A stretch of 64,000 nucleotides of DNA. It comes from Polynucleobacter sp. UK-FUSCHL-C3. Its GTDB lineage: Bacteria > Pseudomonadota > Gammaproteobacteria > Burkholderiales > Burkholderiaceae. Below the pieces are notes generated by a model. It did not search any database, was not told where the DNA came from, and saw only the letters and a list, made by a program, of their open reading frames with translations. Shown here piece by piece: positions 48,442-57,573 of the stretch. The stretch lies in NCBI RefSeq assembly GCF_040409815.1, contig NZ_CP099959.1, forward strand, positions 496,001 through 560,000, given 5' to 3'. The position numbers were made by a program, and so were the translations under genes. Every line of letters begins with the position of its first letter. Within the stretch, counting starts at the first letter, position 1.

Positions 48442-48897
48442 ATGCCAGTTCGAATCCAAGAACATGACTTTGATCTAACGCAAGAGATTGCTCTTTTGCG
48501 TAAGGATGAGCCGCAAATCGGGGCAGTTGCTATTTTTATTGGAACTGTTCGCGACCTCAATGAAGGTAGTCAAGTAAAAGCCATGACCCTGGAGCACTAT
48601 CCGGGTATGACCGAAAAAGCCCTGCACGATATTGTTGATGAAGCAAAGAAGCGCTGGGACCTAAAGGATGCTTTGGTAATTCATCGAGTGGGCCCTTTGA
48701 TGCCCCTGGATCAAATTGTGTTGGTGGCGGTTACGAGCGCGCATCGGGGCGAGGCATTTGCAGCCTGTGAGTTCATCATGGATTATCTAAAAACATTAGC
48801 CCCCTTTTGGAAGAAAGAGGATACGCCACAAGGAGCTCGCTGGGTTGACGCGAGGGTCTCGGACGATCAAGCGATGGAGCGTTGGGCTAAAAAGTAA
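48442..48897 (+). CDS. moaE: Molybdopterin synthase large subunit MoaE
   Basis: This 151-aa catalytic subunit inserts sulfurs into precursor Z to make molybdopterin. Signatures are GAVAIFIGTVRD, MTLEHYPGMTEKAL, IHRVGPLMPLDQIVLVAV and the catalytic lysine region FWKKEDTPQGARWVDAR. The start at 48442 is preferred to the upstream frame because it begins at the family N-terminus (MPVRIQEHDFDL). Confidence 0.95.
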   Translation: MPVRIQEHDFDLTQEIALLRKDEPQIGAVAIFIGTVRDLNEGSQVKAMTLEHYPGMTEKALHDIVDEAKKRWDLKDALVIHRVGPLMPLDQIVLVAVTSAHRGEAFAACEFIMDYLKTLAPFWKKEDTPQGARWVDARVSDDQAMERWAKK

Positions 48898-48913
48898 TCC
48901 GGCGCGATTTGGG

Positions 48914-49153
48914 TTAATCAAAGAAATCCAGTTTTTTGTGACGCGGCATCCGTTTAATCAGAGCCTCTGCTTTGGAGGCGCTTGAGCGATCCAAATATTC
49001 CTTGCTGGCGAGGAGTTTGACCGGACCCCTGCCGCGGGTATAACGTGCTCCAAGACCAGAGTTATGAGCTTCAATCCGCTCTGGCAGGCGGTTGGTAATA
49101 CCAGCATAGAAACTGCCATCACTGCATTCGAGAAGATAAAGAAACCAAGCCAT
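48914..49153 (-). CDS. GIY-YIG nuclease-domain protein (YhbQ-like)
   Basis: This stand-alone GIY-YIG domain is 79 aa: [41 protein letters not shown] matches the family, with Tyr at the two strand positions, Arg in the helix and a conserved acidic residue absent or shifted in so short a protein. Relatives include YhbQ and UvrC N-termini; a cellular role is not established. It converges with moaE and lies divergent from clpB, whose heat-shock promoter fills the 94-bp gap. Confidence 0.85.
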   Translation of the reverse strand: MAWFLYLLECSDGSFYAGITNRLPERIEAHNSGLGARYTRGRGPVKLLASKEYLDRSSASKAEALIKRMPRHKKLDFFD

Positions 49154-49177
49154 AATTTGTTTTAAATCAAGTGAATA

Positions 49178-49205
49178 CTTGAATATATGCTATTCATCCC
49201 CATAT
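49178..49205 (+). promoter_or_regulatory. Sigma32 (heat-shock) promoter of clpB
   Basis: CTTGAAT (49178-49184) and CCCCATAT (49198-49205) are separated by 13 bases, an excellent match to the RpoH consensus CTTGAAA-N13-CCCCATnT. It lies 42 bases before the clpB start. This predicts heat-shock control of clpB. Confidence 0.9.
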
Positions 49206-49247
49206 TCTATGTAGATTAGTAATTTTGCAAATATATTGAGATAAATC

Positions 49248-51851
49248 ATGCGTATAGATAAATTAACGACGAAGTTTCAGGAGGCGCTAGGAGATGCCCA
49301 AAGCCTTGCTTTAGCTAAAGATAACCAGTTCATTGAGCCAGAACATTTGCTGTTAGCGATGTTACGGCAGCAAGATGGCGGTACCCGTAGCCTCTTAACT
49401 CGGGCCGGGGTAAACGTCACTGGGCTTGAGAAGCTTGCCGAGGCAATGATTAATAAATTACCTCAAGTGCAAGGGACTGGCGGTGATGTGCAAATAGGGC
49501 GCACACTACTCGGTTGGCTTAATCAGACAGAAAAAGAGGCTAGCAAGCGTGGCGATCAATACATTGCGGGCGAACTCTTCTTGCTGGTTTTGGCTGACGA
49601 TAAGGGCGAGCTGGGTAAGGCTGCGCGTGAGAATGGCTTAAGTCGCAAAGCACTTGAGGCAGCCATTGATCTAGTTCGGGGCGGTGAGGCTGTGAACTCA
49701 GCAGATGCGGAAGGTCAGCGCGAGGCTCTGAAAAAATATACACTGGATCTCACTGAGCGTGCCCGCTTGGGCAAACTAGATCCTGTCATTGGGCGAGATG
49801 ATGAAATTCGTCGCACGATACAGATTCTGCAACGCCGAACCAAAAATAACCCAGTTTTAATTGGGGAGCCAGGAGTTGGTAAAACGGCCATTGTGGAAGG
49901 TCTGGCGCAACGTATTGTGAACGGCGAAGTTCCAGAAACACTGAAAGATAAGCGTGTTTTAGTGCTTGATATGGCCTTGTTGCTTGCTGGTGCTAAATAT
50001 CGTGGTGAGTTTGAGGAACGTCTGAAGGCAGTCTTGAACGACATTGCCAAGGATGCAGGTCGCACCATTATCTTTATCGATGAGATTCATACGATGGTGG
50101 GTGCCGGTAAGGCGGATGGCGCAATGGATGCCGGCAATATGCTTAAGCCCGCTTTAGCTCGTGGAGAGCTCCACTGTATTGGCGCAACTACCTTAGATGA
50201 ATATCGTAAATACATTGAGAAAGATGCTGCATTGGAACGTCGTTTCCAAAAGGTCATGGTTGATGAGCCCAGCGTTGAGGCAACGATTGCCATCTTACGT
50301 GGTCTGCAAGAAAAATATGAGCTGCATCACGGTATTGAAATTACAGATCCAGCGATTGTGGCCGCAGCCGAGCTATCACATCGCTACATCACAGATCGTT
50401 TTTTGCCAGATAAGGCTATTGATCTAATTGATGAGGCTGGATCACGCATCAAGATGGAGATTGACTCCAAACCCGAGGTGATGGATAAATTAGATCGTCG
50501 TCTGATTCAGCTCAAGATTGAGCGCGAAGCAGTCAAGAAAGAAAAGGATGACGCTTCAAAAAAACGCCTTGAGTTAATTGAGGAAGAAATCAAGCGCTTA
50601 GGTGCAGAGTATGCTGATCTAGAAGAAATCTGGAAAGCAGAAAAGGGCGCGGCTCTGGGTGCCGCATCGGTCAAAGAAGAGATTGAGCGAGTAAAGGCAG
50701 AGATTACTAAACTGCAGCGCGAGGGTAAGCTTGAGAAGGTGGCAGAACTTCAATATGGCAAGTTACCTGAACTAGAGGCGAAGTTAAAGTCAGCTGCCGC
50801 CGCTGAAGCGAAAGTCCACAACAAGGATGGTCATCGCCCTAGACTATTACGTACCCAAGTGGGTGCGGAGGAGATTGCTGAAGTGGTCTCGCGGGCAACG
50901 GGTATTCCTGTATCCAAAATGATGCAAGGAGAGCGCGATAAATTATTGAAGATGGAGGACCACTTGCACGAGCGAGTGATTGGTCAAGACGAAGCAATTC
51001 GTGCAGTGTCGGATGCGATTCGTCGCTCGCGTGCCGGACTCTCTGAAGAAAATAAGCCTTATGGTTCGTTTATGTTCTTGGGGCCAACCGGTGTTGGCAA
51101 GACTGAGTTATGTAAAGCCCTTGCCGAGTTTCTGTTTGATAGCGATGATCGCTTGATTCGGATTGATATGAGCGAGTTTATGGAAAAGCATAGCGTGGCT
51201 CGCCTGATTGGGGCGCCCCCAGGTTATGTTGGCTATGAAGAGGGCGGTTATCTCACAGAGCAAGTAAGGCGCAAGCCCTATAGCGTTATTTTGTTTGATG
51301 AGATTGAGAAAGCCCACCCCGATGTTTTCAATGTTCTTTTACAAGTGCTAGATGATGGCAGATTAACTGATGGCCAGGGCCGTACGGTCGACTTTAAAAA
51401 CACAGTGATCGTTATGACCAGTAATATTGGCTCGCATTTAATTCAGTCGATGACCGGTAAGAATCAATCTGAAGTTAAGGATGCTGTCTTTGGAGAGCTA
51501 AAGAATCATTTCCGCCCAGAGTTTTTAAATCGGGTGGATGAGATTGTGGTTTTCCATGGCTTGGATCAAAAGAACATTGCAGCTATCGCAAAGATCTTGT
51601 TACAAAACTTGTCTGAACGTTTGGCTCGCATTGATATGCAACTTGATGTCAGTGATGCGGCGTTGAGTAAGATCGCCGAAGTAGGCTTTGATCCTGTATA
51701 CGGAGCTAGACCATTAAAGCGTGCGATTCAACAGCATATTGAGAACCCCGTTTCCAAGATGATCTTGGAGGGTAAGTTTGGGCCACAGGATGTCATACCG
51801 GTCGATGTGGATAAGAAGGGCGACTTTAGCTTCTCCCGCCTAGTCCATTAG
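49248..51851 (+). CDS. clpB: ATP-dependent disaggregase ClpB
   Basis: This Hsp100 chaperone rescues aggregated proteins together with DnaK. The protein is 867 aa. The N domain (residues about 1-145) is followed by AAA+ module 1 with Walker [17 protein letters not shown], a long coiled-coil middle domain (about 410-525) that marks ClpB rather than ClpA, and AAA+ module 2 with [16 protein letters not shown] sigma32 promoter precedes it. Confidence 0.97.
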   Translation: MRIDKLTTKFQEALGDAQSLALAKDNQFIEPEHLLLAMLRQQDGGTRSLLTRAGVNVTGLEKLAEAMINKLPQVQGTGGDVQIGRTLLGWLNQTEKEASKRGDQYIAGELFLLVLADDKGELGKAARENGLSRKALEAAIDLVRGGEAVNSADAEGQREALKKYTLDLTERARLGKLDPVIGRDDEIRRTIQILQRRTKNNPVLIGEPGVGKTAIVEGLAQRIVNGEVPETLKDKRVLVLDMALLLAGAKYRGEFEERLKAVLNDIAKDAGRTIIFIDEIHTMVGAGKADGAMDAGNMLKPALARGELHCIGATTLDEYRKYIEKDAALERRFQKVMVDEPSVEATIAILRGLQEKYELHHGIEITDPAIVAAAELSHRYITDRFLPDKAIDLIDEAGSRIKMEIDSKPEVMDKLDRRLIQLKIEREAVKKEKDDASKKRLELIEEEIKRLGAEYADLEEIWKAEKGAALGAASVKEEIERVKAEITKLQREGKLEKVAELQYGKLPELEAKLKSAAAAEAKVHNKDGHRPRLLRTQVGAEEIAEVVSRATGIPVSKMMQGERDKLLKMEDHLHERVIGQDEAIRAVSDAIRRSRAGLSEENKPYGSFMFLGPTGVGKTELCKALAEFLFDSDDRLIRIDMSEFMEKHSVARLIGAPPGYVGYEEGGYLTEQVRRKPYSVILFDEIEKAHPDVFNVLLQVLDDGRLTDGQGRTVDFKNTVIVMTSNIGSHLIQSMTGKNQSEVKDAVFGELKNHFRPEFLNRVDEIVVFHGLDQKNIAAIAKILLQNLSERLARIDMQLDVSDAALSKIAEVGFDPVYGARPLKRAIQQHIENPVSKMILEGKFGPQDVIPVDVDKKGDFSFSRLVH

Positions 51852-51893
51852 TCCTTTTCCGGAGCAATTCCTGACTGGCGCTAAACTAGTGCC

Positions 51894-53135
51894 ATGTCGG
51901 TAGCTCAAGGTAGCTTGAACCCCAGTGACAATCGGACGATAGGCCTAATCAGCCTAGCGCATGGCACCTCGCATTTTTATCACCTCGTATTGCCACCACT
52001 TTTTCCTTGGCTAAAAATCGAGTTCGCTCTTTCATACGCAGAGCTCGGATTGTTGATGACCATCTTCTTTGTGGTCTCCTGCGTTGTGCAGGCCTCCTCA
52101 GGATTTTTGGTAGATCACAAGGGCGCTCGCCCAGTTTTATTTGCTGGCGTTGGCTTATTAGCTATGTCCGCATTGACCTATGCAGTGAGCTCGAGTTATG
52201 TTGGTTTAGTGATTGGGGCAGTCTTGATGGGTTGCGGTAATGGTGTTTTCCATCCCGTAGATTACACCCTCATGAACCATAAGATCTCGCCCAAGCGTTT
52301 GCCGTATGCGTATTCCTTCCATGGTGTAACGGGTTACCTTGGTTGGGCCTTTGCCCCAGTCTTTATGGTAGCGATTGCAGAGCTAGCAAACTGGCGTACG
52401 GCCATGATGGCCGCTGCCATTTTGGCATTTGTGGTTTTATTCTTCCTTTGGATTAATCGTGAACTTTTAACCGATGACGCCAAGGCCCGCCATGAATCTA
52501 ATCTAGCTAATGCACGTAAGAACGATCCCAATCACACTGCCATAGGTACATTTGATTTCCTAAAATTGCCGGCTGTTTGGTTGTGCTGGATATTTTTCTT
52601 CTTAAGCATGGTAGCAATGGCTGGCATTCAATCGTTTGCTCCCAGTGCTCTTTTAAAGATATACGATATTTCAGTGGCATCAGGTAATTTCTTCCTCACC
52701 CTATTGGCCTTAGGTAGTGCGGGGGGTATGATTTTAGGAGGGTATATTGCCAGTAAGCTAGCTTCGCCAGAGCGTACCGTGGTTATTTGTTTAATGATTA
52801 GCGCCTTCATGGCTGTCATCATTGGTACGGAGTTTGCACCCGCTGCGTTCATACCTAGTCTGTTTGTAGTTATTGGCATTGGTCTTGGAGTTGCTGCCCC
52901 TTCACGTGATTTGATGATTCGTTCGGCAACGCCGCAAGGTGCCTCTGGCCGTGTATACGGCATTGTCTATTCCGGCATTGATCTCGGCGCATCAGTCGGC
53001 CCCTTAGCCTTTGGAATCTTGCTTGATGCAGGCCAACCGAACTGGCTCTTTTTAGGCGTTGCCTTTATTCAATGCCTCATCATCTTCACGGCATTTAAGG
53101 TGGCCAGCAATATCCCAAGCAAGGCTCCTGCTTAA
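51894..53135 (+). CDS. Major facilitator superfamily transporter
   Basis: This 413-aa membrane protein has about 12 predicted transmembrane helices in two six-helix halves, with a charged central loop near residues 190-220 (NRELLTDDAKARHESN). The MFS loop motif after helix 2 is DHKGARPVLFAG. The sequence resembles drug/fosmidomycin-type exporters (GxGNGVFHPVDYTLMNHKISPKRL), but the substrate cannot be told. A TAAACT hexamer ends 6 bases before the ATG and there is no Shine-Dalgarno. It lies 42 bases after clpB. Confidence 0.85.
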   Translation: MSVAQGSLNPSDNRTIGLISLAHGTSHFYHLVLPPLFPWLKIEFALSYAELGLLMTIFFVVSCVVQASSGFLVDHKGARPVLFAGVGLLAMSALTYAVSSSYVGLVIGAVLMGCGNGVFHPVDYTLMNHKISPKRLPYAYSFHGVTGYLGWAFAPVFMVAIAELANWRTAMMAAAILAFVVLFFLWINRELLTDDAKARHESNLANARKNDPNHTAIGTFDFLKLPAVWLCWIFFFLSMVAMAGIQSFAPSALLKIYDISVASGNFFLTLLALGSAGGMILGGYIASKLASPERTVVICLMISAFMAVIIGTEFAPAAFIPSLFVVIGIGLGVAAPSRDLMIRSATPQGASGRVYGIVYSGIDLGASVGPLAFGILLDAGQPNWLFLGVAFIQCLIIFTAFKVASNIPSKAPA

Positions 53136-53450
53136 GTGCATCCTGTCTAGGGCGAAATACTGGAGATTTGGCCACAGCATTTCTTTCCGTATTGTGAAAT
53201 ATTGATTCCACAAGATAAAACCACTCAAAACCATACCTCATAAACCTTTTTCATTCTCTAATCATTGTTTTCGTATTGTGATAATAAGAATACAAATAAT
53301 TGATCTAAATGAATAATATTTTTTTGTTTCACCTCTGACAAATAGGCTCAGTCTTCATATTCCTCTCTAAACTCTTATATAAGACATAAGAGTTGATACG
53401 AACAAACGTTCAATTCTTAAGAGTTTTTATCTTGATATAAGGAGAGCAAT
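53136..53450. promoter_or_regulatory. AT-rich regulatory region upstream of isocitrate lyase
   Basis: No gene is seen in this 315-bp AT-rich gap. CGTATTGTGA occurs twice in the same orientation (53188-53197 and 53272-53281), 84 bases apart, which is 8 helical turns. Each copy sits in an imperfect inverted repeat: TTGTG-N12-CACAA for the first, GTATT-N11-AATAC for the second. A perfect 9-bp inverted repeat AACTCTTAT/ATAAGAGTT with a 7-base loop lies at 53370-53394. The ribosome site is AAGGAGAG at about 53440. These look like operators for carbon-source control of aceA, but the regulator is unknown. Confidence 0.5.
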
Positions 53451-54749
53451 ATGGTGACCCGTAAGGCAGAGGCAGCAACAATACAAAAGGATTGGGATAC
53501 CAATCCACGTTGGCAGGGTATCAAACGTGGCTATAGCGCAGAGGATGTGGTGCGCTTGCGTGGCTCAGTGCGACCCGAGTACACCCTTGCACGACAAGGT
53601 GCCGATAAGTTATGGAATCTTGTCAATAATGAGGCATATGTAAACTGCCTCGGCGCATTAACTGGTGGACAGGCAATGCAACAAGTTAAGGCCGGTGTAA
53701 AAGCCATTTATTTATCGGGATGGCAAGTGGCCGCTGATAACAATAGTTATGCGGCGATGTATCCAGACCAATCTTTGTATCCGGTGGACTCTGTTCCCAA
53801 GGTTGTGGAGAGGATCAATAACACTTTTGAGCGAGCCGATCAAATTCAGTGGTCTAAAGGTATTAACCCAGGCGATCCTGGATACATTGATTACTTTGCG
53901 CCGATTGTGGCTGATGCAGAAGCTGGATTCGGTGGTGTATTAAATGCTTACGAGCTCAGTAAAGCATTAATTAAAAATGGTGCTGCAGGCGTCCACTTTG
54001 AAGATCAATTGTCTTCTGTAAAAAAGTGCGGCCATCTCGGCGGCAAGGTCTTATTACCAACCCAAGAGTCTGTACAAAAATTGATTGCAGCTCGTCTAGC
54101 AGCAGACGTTATGGGCGTGCCAACGATCATCTTGGCAAGAACGGATGCGGAGGCTGCTGATTTAATCACCTCTGATTATGATGAGAATGACCAGCCATTC
54201 TTAACCGGTGAGCGTACCCCAGAGGGCTTTTATAAGACCCGCAAAGGATTAGGGCAAGCTATCTCGCGTGGTTTAGCTTATGCCCAATACGCCGATATGG
54301 TGTGGTGCGAAACAGGTACGCCTGATCTTGAGTTTGCCAAGAAATTTGCAGAAGCAATTCGGGAGAAGTTCCCCGGCAAGATGTTGGCATATAACTGTTC
54401 GCCATCGTTTAACTGGAAGAAAAATCTGGATGACACCACGATTGCCAAGTTCCAACGTGAGCTTGGTGCAATGGGCTATAAGTATCAGTTTATTACCTTG
54501 GCGGGCATTCATTCCATGTGGTACAACATGTTTGACCTCTCACAAGATTACGTCAAGCGCGGTATGACCGCTTATGTTGAGAAAGTACAAGAACCCGAGT
54601 TTGCAGCGCGCGATCGTGGCTATAGCTTTGTATCGCATCAGCAAGAGGTTGGCACCGGTTACTTTGATGATGTAACTACTGTCATTCAGGGCGGTAAGTC
54701 ATCGGTAACGGCATTAACCGGATCTACCGAAGAAGAGCAGTTTCACTAA
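53451..54749 (+). CDS. aceA: Isocitrate lyase
   Basis: This 432-aa glyoxylate-cycle enzyme splits isocitrate into glyoxylate and succinate, which allows growth on acetate or fatty acids. The catalytic loop KKCGHLGGK (Cys nucleophile) is at about residues 185-193, with [25 protein letters not shown] and [11 protein letters not shown] as further signatures. No malate synthase gene is in the window. It is a single-gene transcript, with a long AT-rich control region and a strong terminator (54792-54836). Confidence 0.97.
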   Translation: MVTRKAEAATIQKDWDTNPRWQGIKRGYSAEDVVRLRGSVRPEYTLARQGADKLWNLVNNEAYVNCLGALTGGQAMQQVKAGVKAIYLSGWQVAADNNSYAAMYPDQSLYPVDSVPKVVERINNTFERADQIQWSKGINPGDPGYIDYFAPIVADAEAGFGGVLNAYELSKALIKNGAAGVHFEDQLSSVKKCGHLGGKVLLPTQESVQKLIAARLAADVMGVPTIILARTDAEAADLITSDYDENDQPFLTGERTPEGFYKTRKGLGQAISRGLAYAQYADMVWCETGTPDLEFAKKFAEAIREKFPGKMLAYNCSPSFNWKKNLDDTTIAKFQRELGAMGYKYQFITLAGIHSMWYNMFDLSQDYVKRGMTAYVEKVQEPEFAARDRGYSFVSHQQEVGTGYFDDVTTVIQGGKSSVTALTGSTEEEQFH

Positions 54750-54791
54750 AGCCATCACTCGCCAATCCGGCGAATAGGCGGGCAGTAAGGG

Positions 54792-54836
54792 AAGCACTTA
54801 AATTATTCCAAAAGGATGACTTAAGTGCTTTTTTGT
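54792..54836 (+). terminator. Intrinsic terminator after aceA
   Basis: AAGCACTTAA and TTAAGTGCTT form a 10-bp stem around a loop of about 18 bases, followed by a T run. It ends 15 bases before the HIT gene. Confidence 0.85.
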
Positions 54837-54850
54837 TTTACATTAAAAGC

Positions 54851-55282
54851 ATGAGCACTAATTGCATTTTATGTAAGGAGGATGGTGGCCAACTAATATG
54901 GCGCGGGGATGATGCGCGCGTTGTCTTGATTGATGATCCCGACCTTCCAGGGTATTGCCGTATTATCTGGAATCGACATGTTGCAGAAATGAGTGATCTC
55001 TCACAAGTAGAGCGAGAGATTTTGATGGCCTTGGTGGATGTTACTGAGTTTGCAATTCGTCGAGTGATGCATCCTCAGAAGATCAATATTGCTTCGTTAG
55101 GCAATCAAGTGCCTCACCTGCATTGGCATGTAATACCTCGTTTTGTAGATGATCCATTTTTCCCGGGATCCATTTGGTCAAGTAAACAGCGCGAGCTCTC
55201 CGATACCACAAGAAAAGCAAGACGAGAAGCTGCTAAAAGTTTGCCTGATGCCATACGCTCCGGTATAGCCGATTTAGCCTAG
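54851..55282 (+). CDS. HIT-family hydrolase
   Basis: This 143-aa protein of the histidine-triad nucleotide-binding superfamily has the motif HLHWHVIPR near residue 88 and a CILCKEDGG N-terminus with a CxxC pair. It probably acts on dinucleoside polyphosphates or nucleoside phosphoramidates. The start at ATG 54851 gives MSTNCILCK; a TTG-based extension is unlikely. A TACATT hexamer ends 6 bases before the ATG. It converges with the Gly/Pro-repeat gene (6-base gap). Confidence 0.88.
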   Translation: MSTNCILCKEDGGQLIWRGDDARVVLIDDPDLPGYCRIIWNRHVAEMSDLSQVEREILMALVDVTEFAIRRVMHPQKINIASLGNQVPHLHWHVIPRFVDDPFFPGSIWSSKQRELSDTTRKARREAAKSLPDAIRSGIADLA

Positions 55283-55288
55283 CACTCT

Positions 55289-55936
55289 TTACTTGAATGG
55301 AGAGGGGGTAATAAACGCATTCCCTGATACCGGACCCGAGTATGAGTTGTTAGTTACAGCTCCAGTTGCACCCGCGACATTTTGTGTGCCGCCAGGTCGA
55401 GTTCCACCAATATTTTGACTAGGACCAGCGAAAGAACCGCCAGGCATACCGGATTTTGACATTCCGCCGCTAGGAACGCCACCACCACCAGGCCCAGCAA
55501 AGGGACCACTAGGCATTCCAGACCCAGGAACGCCACCACCACCTGGGCCTGCAAAGGGACCACTAGGCATTCCAGACCCAGGAACGCCACCACCACCTGG
55601 GCCTGCAAAGGGGCCGCCACGCATTCCACCACTAGGCACCCCGGTATTTTGAGTTTGACCAGATCCCCCTGGCTTTTTTTGAAGTTGCTGCATTTGCTGC
55701 ATTCTCAACATCATTTGTTGGGGGCTCCCTGGGCCTCCACTACCGCTTCCTCCTCCAGGCGGTGGCGGGCAACCGGGTTGGGGTGGTCCGCCTGGATTAC
55801 AACCTGGAGGTGGTCCACTAGGTGGAGGAGGTGGATTTTGTGCAGAAACAGCAAGCGGTAATCCAAGAAGTAAAAGCGTAGTTATTGAATATATAAAGCG
55901 ACTACAGTCATTCAATTTTCTATATACGTTGAACAT
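55289..55936 (-). CDS. Secreted Gly/Pro-rich repeat protein of unknown function
   Basis: This 215-aa protein is not recognised. It has an N-terminal signal peptide (hydrophobic residues about 18-31, likely cleavage at AVSA-Q), then PPPPPSGPPPG with two Cys, a Met/Gln-rich stretch (QQMMLRMQQMQQLQ), and an 18-residue repeat GPFAGPGGGGVPGSGMPS twice in full and once partly (residues 108-155), then a Ser/Thr/Asn-rich tail. It looks intrinsically disordered and adhesive or matrix-like. It is the last of three minus-strand genes with a TolC-type protein, which might export it, but the signal peptide argues for Sec. Confidence 0.7.
   Translation of the reverse strand: MFNVYRKLNDCSRFIYSITTLLLLGLPLAVSAQNPPPPPSGPPPGCNPGGPPQPGCPPPPGGGSGSGGPGSPQQMMLRMQQMQQLQKKPGGSGQTQNTGVPSGGMRGGPFAGPGGGGVPGSGMPSGPFAGPGGGGVPGSGMPSGPFAGPGGGGVPSGGMSKSGMPGGSFAGPSQNIGGTRPGGTQNVAGATGAVTNNSYSGPVSGNAFITPSPFK
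55472..55615 (-). repeat. 54-bp tandem coding repeat
   Basis: Two full and one partial copy of a 54-bp unit (18 codons, GPFAGPGGGGVPGSGMPS) are nearly identical at the DNA level. It is expected to vary in copy number between strains. Confidence 0.85.
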
Positions 55937-55957
55937 ATTAAGATGAAATTAGATAAA

Positions 55958-56257
55958 TTATTTCTGTTTTTGTTCAAGCGGATTGACATAGTCGCCACTG
56001 GATTCGGGCTTGGCTTTTGGAGACACAGGAAGACTATCTTTTCGTTCTTGTTGATTACGAATAGTCCTTGTATTTTGCTCCCTTAGCATTTGTTGGTTAA
56101 CAGAACTAGGGTTTTGGTTATTCATTTGACTTTGTGGATTCTGAGGATTGGTAGCAGGTGGGGGCGAATTTGCATGACGTTCCTCGTTCGCAAAAACAGA
56201 AAACGATAGTAATGCACTAAAAAAAAGAAGCAGAGATTTATTAGGAAGCCAATTCAT
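55958..56257 (-). CDS. Small secreted Asn/Gln/Pro-rich protein
   Basis: This 99-aa protein has a signal peptide (LLLFFSALLSFSVFA, cleavage near FANEE) and a mature part of low complexity (SPPPATNPQNPQSQMNNQNPSSVNQQML), followed by a charged region. It belongs to no family I recognise. It sits 27 bases after the TolC-type gene and 21 bases before the Gly/Pro-repeat gene, so the three form one transcript. Confidence 0.6.
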   Translation of the reverse strand: MNWLPNKSLLLFFSALLSFSVFANEERHANSPPPATNPQNPQSQMNNQNPSSVNQQMLREQNTRTIRNQQERKDSLPVSPKAKPESSGDYVNPLEQKQK

Positions 56258-56284
56258 TAAGAATCCATTTCAAAAAATATAACT

Positions 56285-57508
56285 CTAATTAAATTGAGGA
56301 ATTTCATAGTCACCGCTTACTCTTAGTAGAAAAATTAACGCCTTTGCATGATTCACTTTAGCATCAATTAATTCGGTTGATTTTTCCCGAATCTGTGTAA
56401 TGGACTGAACGGTCCTTGGCTTACTTTTCTCTTGAGATGCTAAAAAATTCTGCTCCGCTATTTTTAACTTTTCTTTAGCAACACTGTATTGCAAAAAGGC
56501 CTGTTTTACTTCAACTGTAACCCTATTTTTTGCATCATTGAAGGCATATTCTGCTTGCATTTTGTTATTAGCTGCGGATACTAAATCTCCATCAAAGCGA
56601 AGCTGTAATGGAATTGGTATTGATACTGAAAACCCATACGAATGGGTAGTTCCATACTGCGTTCCACTCGAAACATACGCTGGAGTAGTCGAGTACCAAG
56701 CGCTTGGTGATAAATCAATATTTCGATTTTTGCTAACCAAATTTGCACCTGCATCTGCTGATTTCACATTATCATTCAGTGCAATTAAATCAACCCGTTT
56801 ACTTAAAGCCTCATTGATAAGATCATTTACTTTCAGATTTCTGGGAAAGGTGTTGATGGTATTGCCTTGGGGAATGAACCCTTCTTCACTCGGTTTGCCG
56901 ACAAATGTGATTAAGCCGTAACCGAAGAATTTAAGATCATTTGAAATGTTATTAAGTGTCGCTGTCAGATCACTAATTGAATTTTGGGCCTCTTTCCCTT
57001 TGATGAGAGACAGCTCATCAATCGCTTTTCGAAAGGCCAGCCAGTTGAGCTTGACCCGTTGCGTATCAAGGTAAGCAAAAATTGCATCGCTTTCAACTGT
57101 TCTTTTTAGGGAGCTTAGTTCAGATTCATTTCTAGCTACTTCGGCATTCGCAAATTCTTCGCGAGCGCCACGCTTTCCCCAGCCTTCCAACGTCCCCGAT
57201 AACGAATAGGTACTTGAAGACGGCGAAACATAAGGTGTATATGGGACCAAAGCGTAATAAGCCCCCTTGCTATAGTTAAAAGAGGGGTTGATATTTCTGG
57301 CTGCCATGGGGGCAACCATTGCCTTAGAGCTTAGCAAAGATAATTGCTTCGAATTAATCGATGCACTATTTTGATGCACTTCTTTGATGTATTCAGCAAA
57401 AGAAATAGTCTTATATTTAAACCCTTCAATATTAAGCTCTGGATCAGATTGGGCAAATGTTAGGTTTGATATGCCAATACTTATAAAAAGTGCAATGATT
57501 ATTTTCAT
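56285..57508 (-). CDS. TolC-family outer-membrane efflux protein
   Basis: This 407-aa protein has a signal peptide (cleavage near TFAQS) and the two-repeat helical architecture of outer-membrane efflux proteins: long amphipathic helices around residues 35-70, 110-190 and 320-400, and beta segments such as GYGTTHSYGFSVSIPIPLQL. TolC proteins form trimeric channels that work with an inner-membrane transporter and an adaptor, neither of which is near. Sequence is AT-rich relative to its surroundings, so recent gain is possible. It is slightly short for the family (usual about 430-480). Confidence 0.8.
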   Translation of the reverse strand: MKIIIALFISIGISNLTFAQSDPELNIEGFKYKTISFAEYIKEVHQNSASINSKQLSLLSSKAMVAPMAARNINPSFNYSKGAYYALVPYTPYVSPSSSTYSLSGTLEGWGKRGAREEFANAEVARNESELSSLKRTVESDAIFAYLDTQRVKLNWLAFRKAIDELSLIKGKEAQNSISDLTATLNNISNDLKFFGYGLITFVGKPSEEGFIPQGNTINTFPRNLKVNDLINEALSKRVDLIALNDNVKSADAGANLVSKNRNIDLSPSAWYSTTPAYVSSGTQYGTTHSYGFSVSIPIPLQLRFDGDLVSAANNKMQAEYAFNDAKNRVTVEVKQAFLQYSVAKEKLKIAEQNFLASQEKSKPRTVQSITQIREKSTELIDAKVNHAKALIFLLRVSGDYEIPQFN

Positions 57509-57543
57509 TTTTAGTTTTAAAAATTATTATTAATAACCCAGCT

Positions 57544-57573
57544 ACGATAGCATATATTTTTTACTTAAATCAA
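57544..57573 (-). promoter_or_regulatory. Candidate promoter of the TolC-type gene
   Basis: On the minus strand TTGATT (57573-57568), an 18-base spacer and TATCGT (57549-57544) with an upstream TG form a possible promoter. It overlaps the end of the DUF1841 gene. Confidence 0.4.

Noticed and set aside
55472-55615. CRISPR array
   Set aside because: The 54-bp units are directly adjacent, have no spacers and encode an 18-residue protein repeat.
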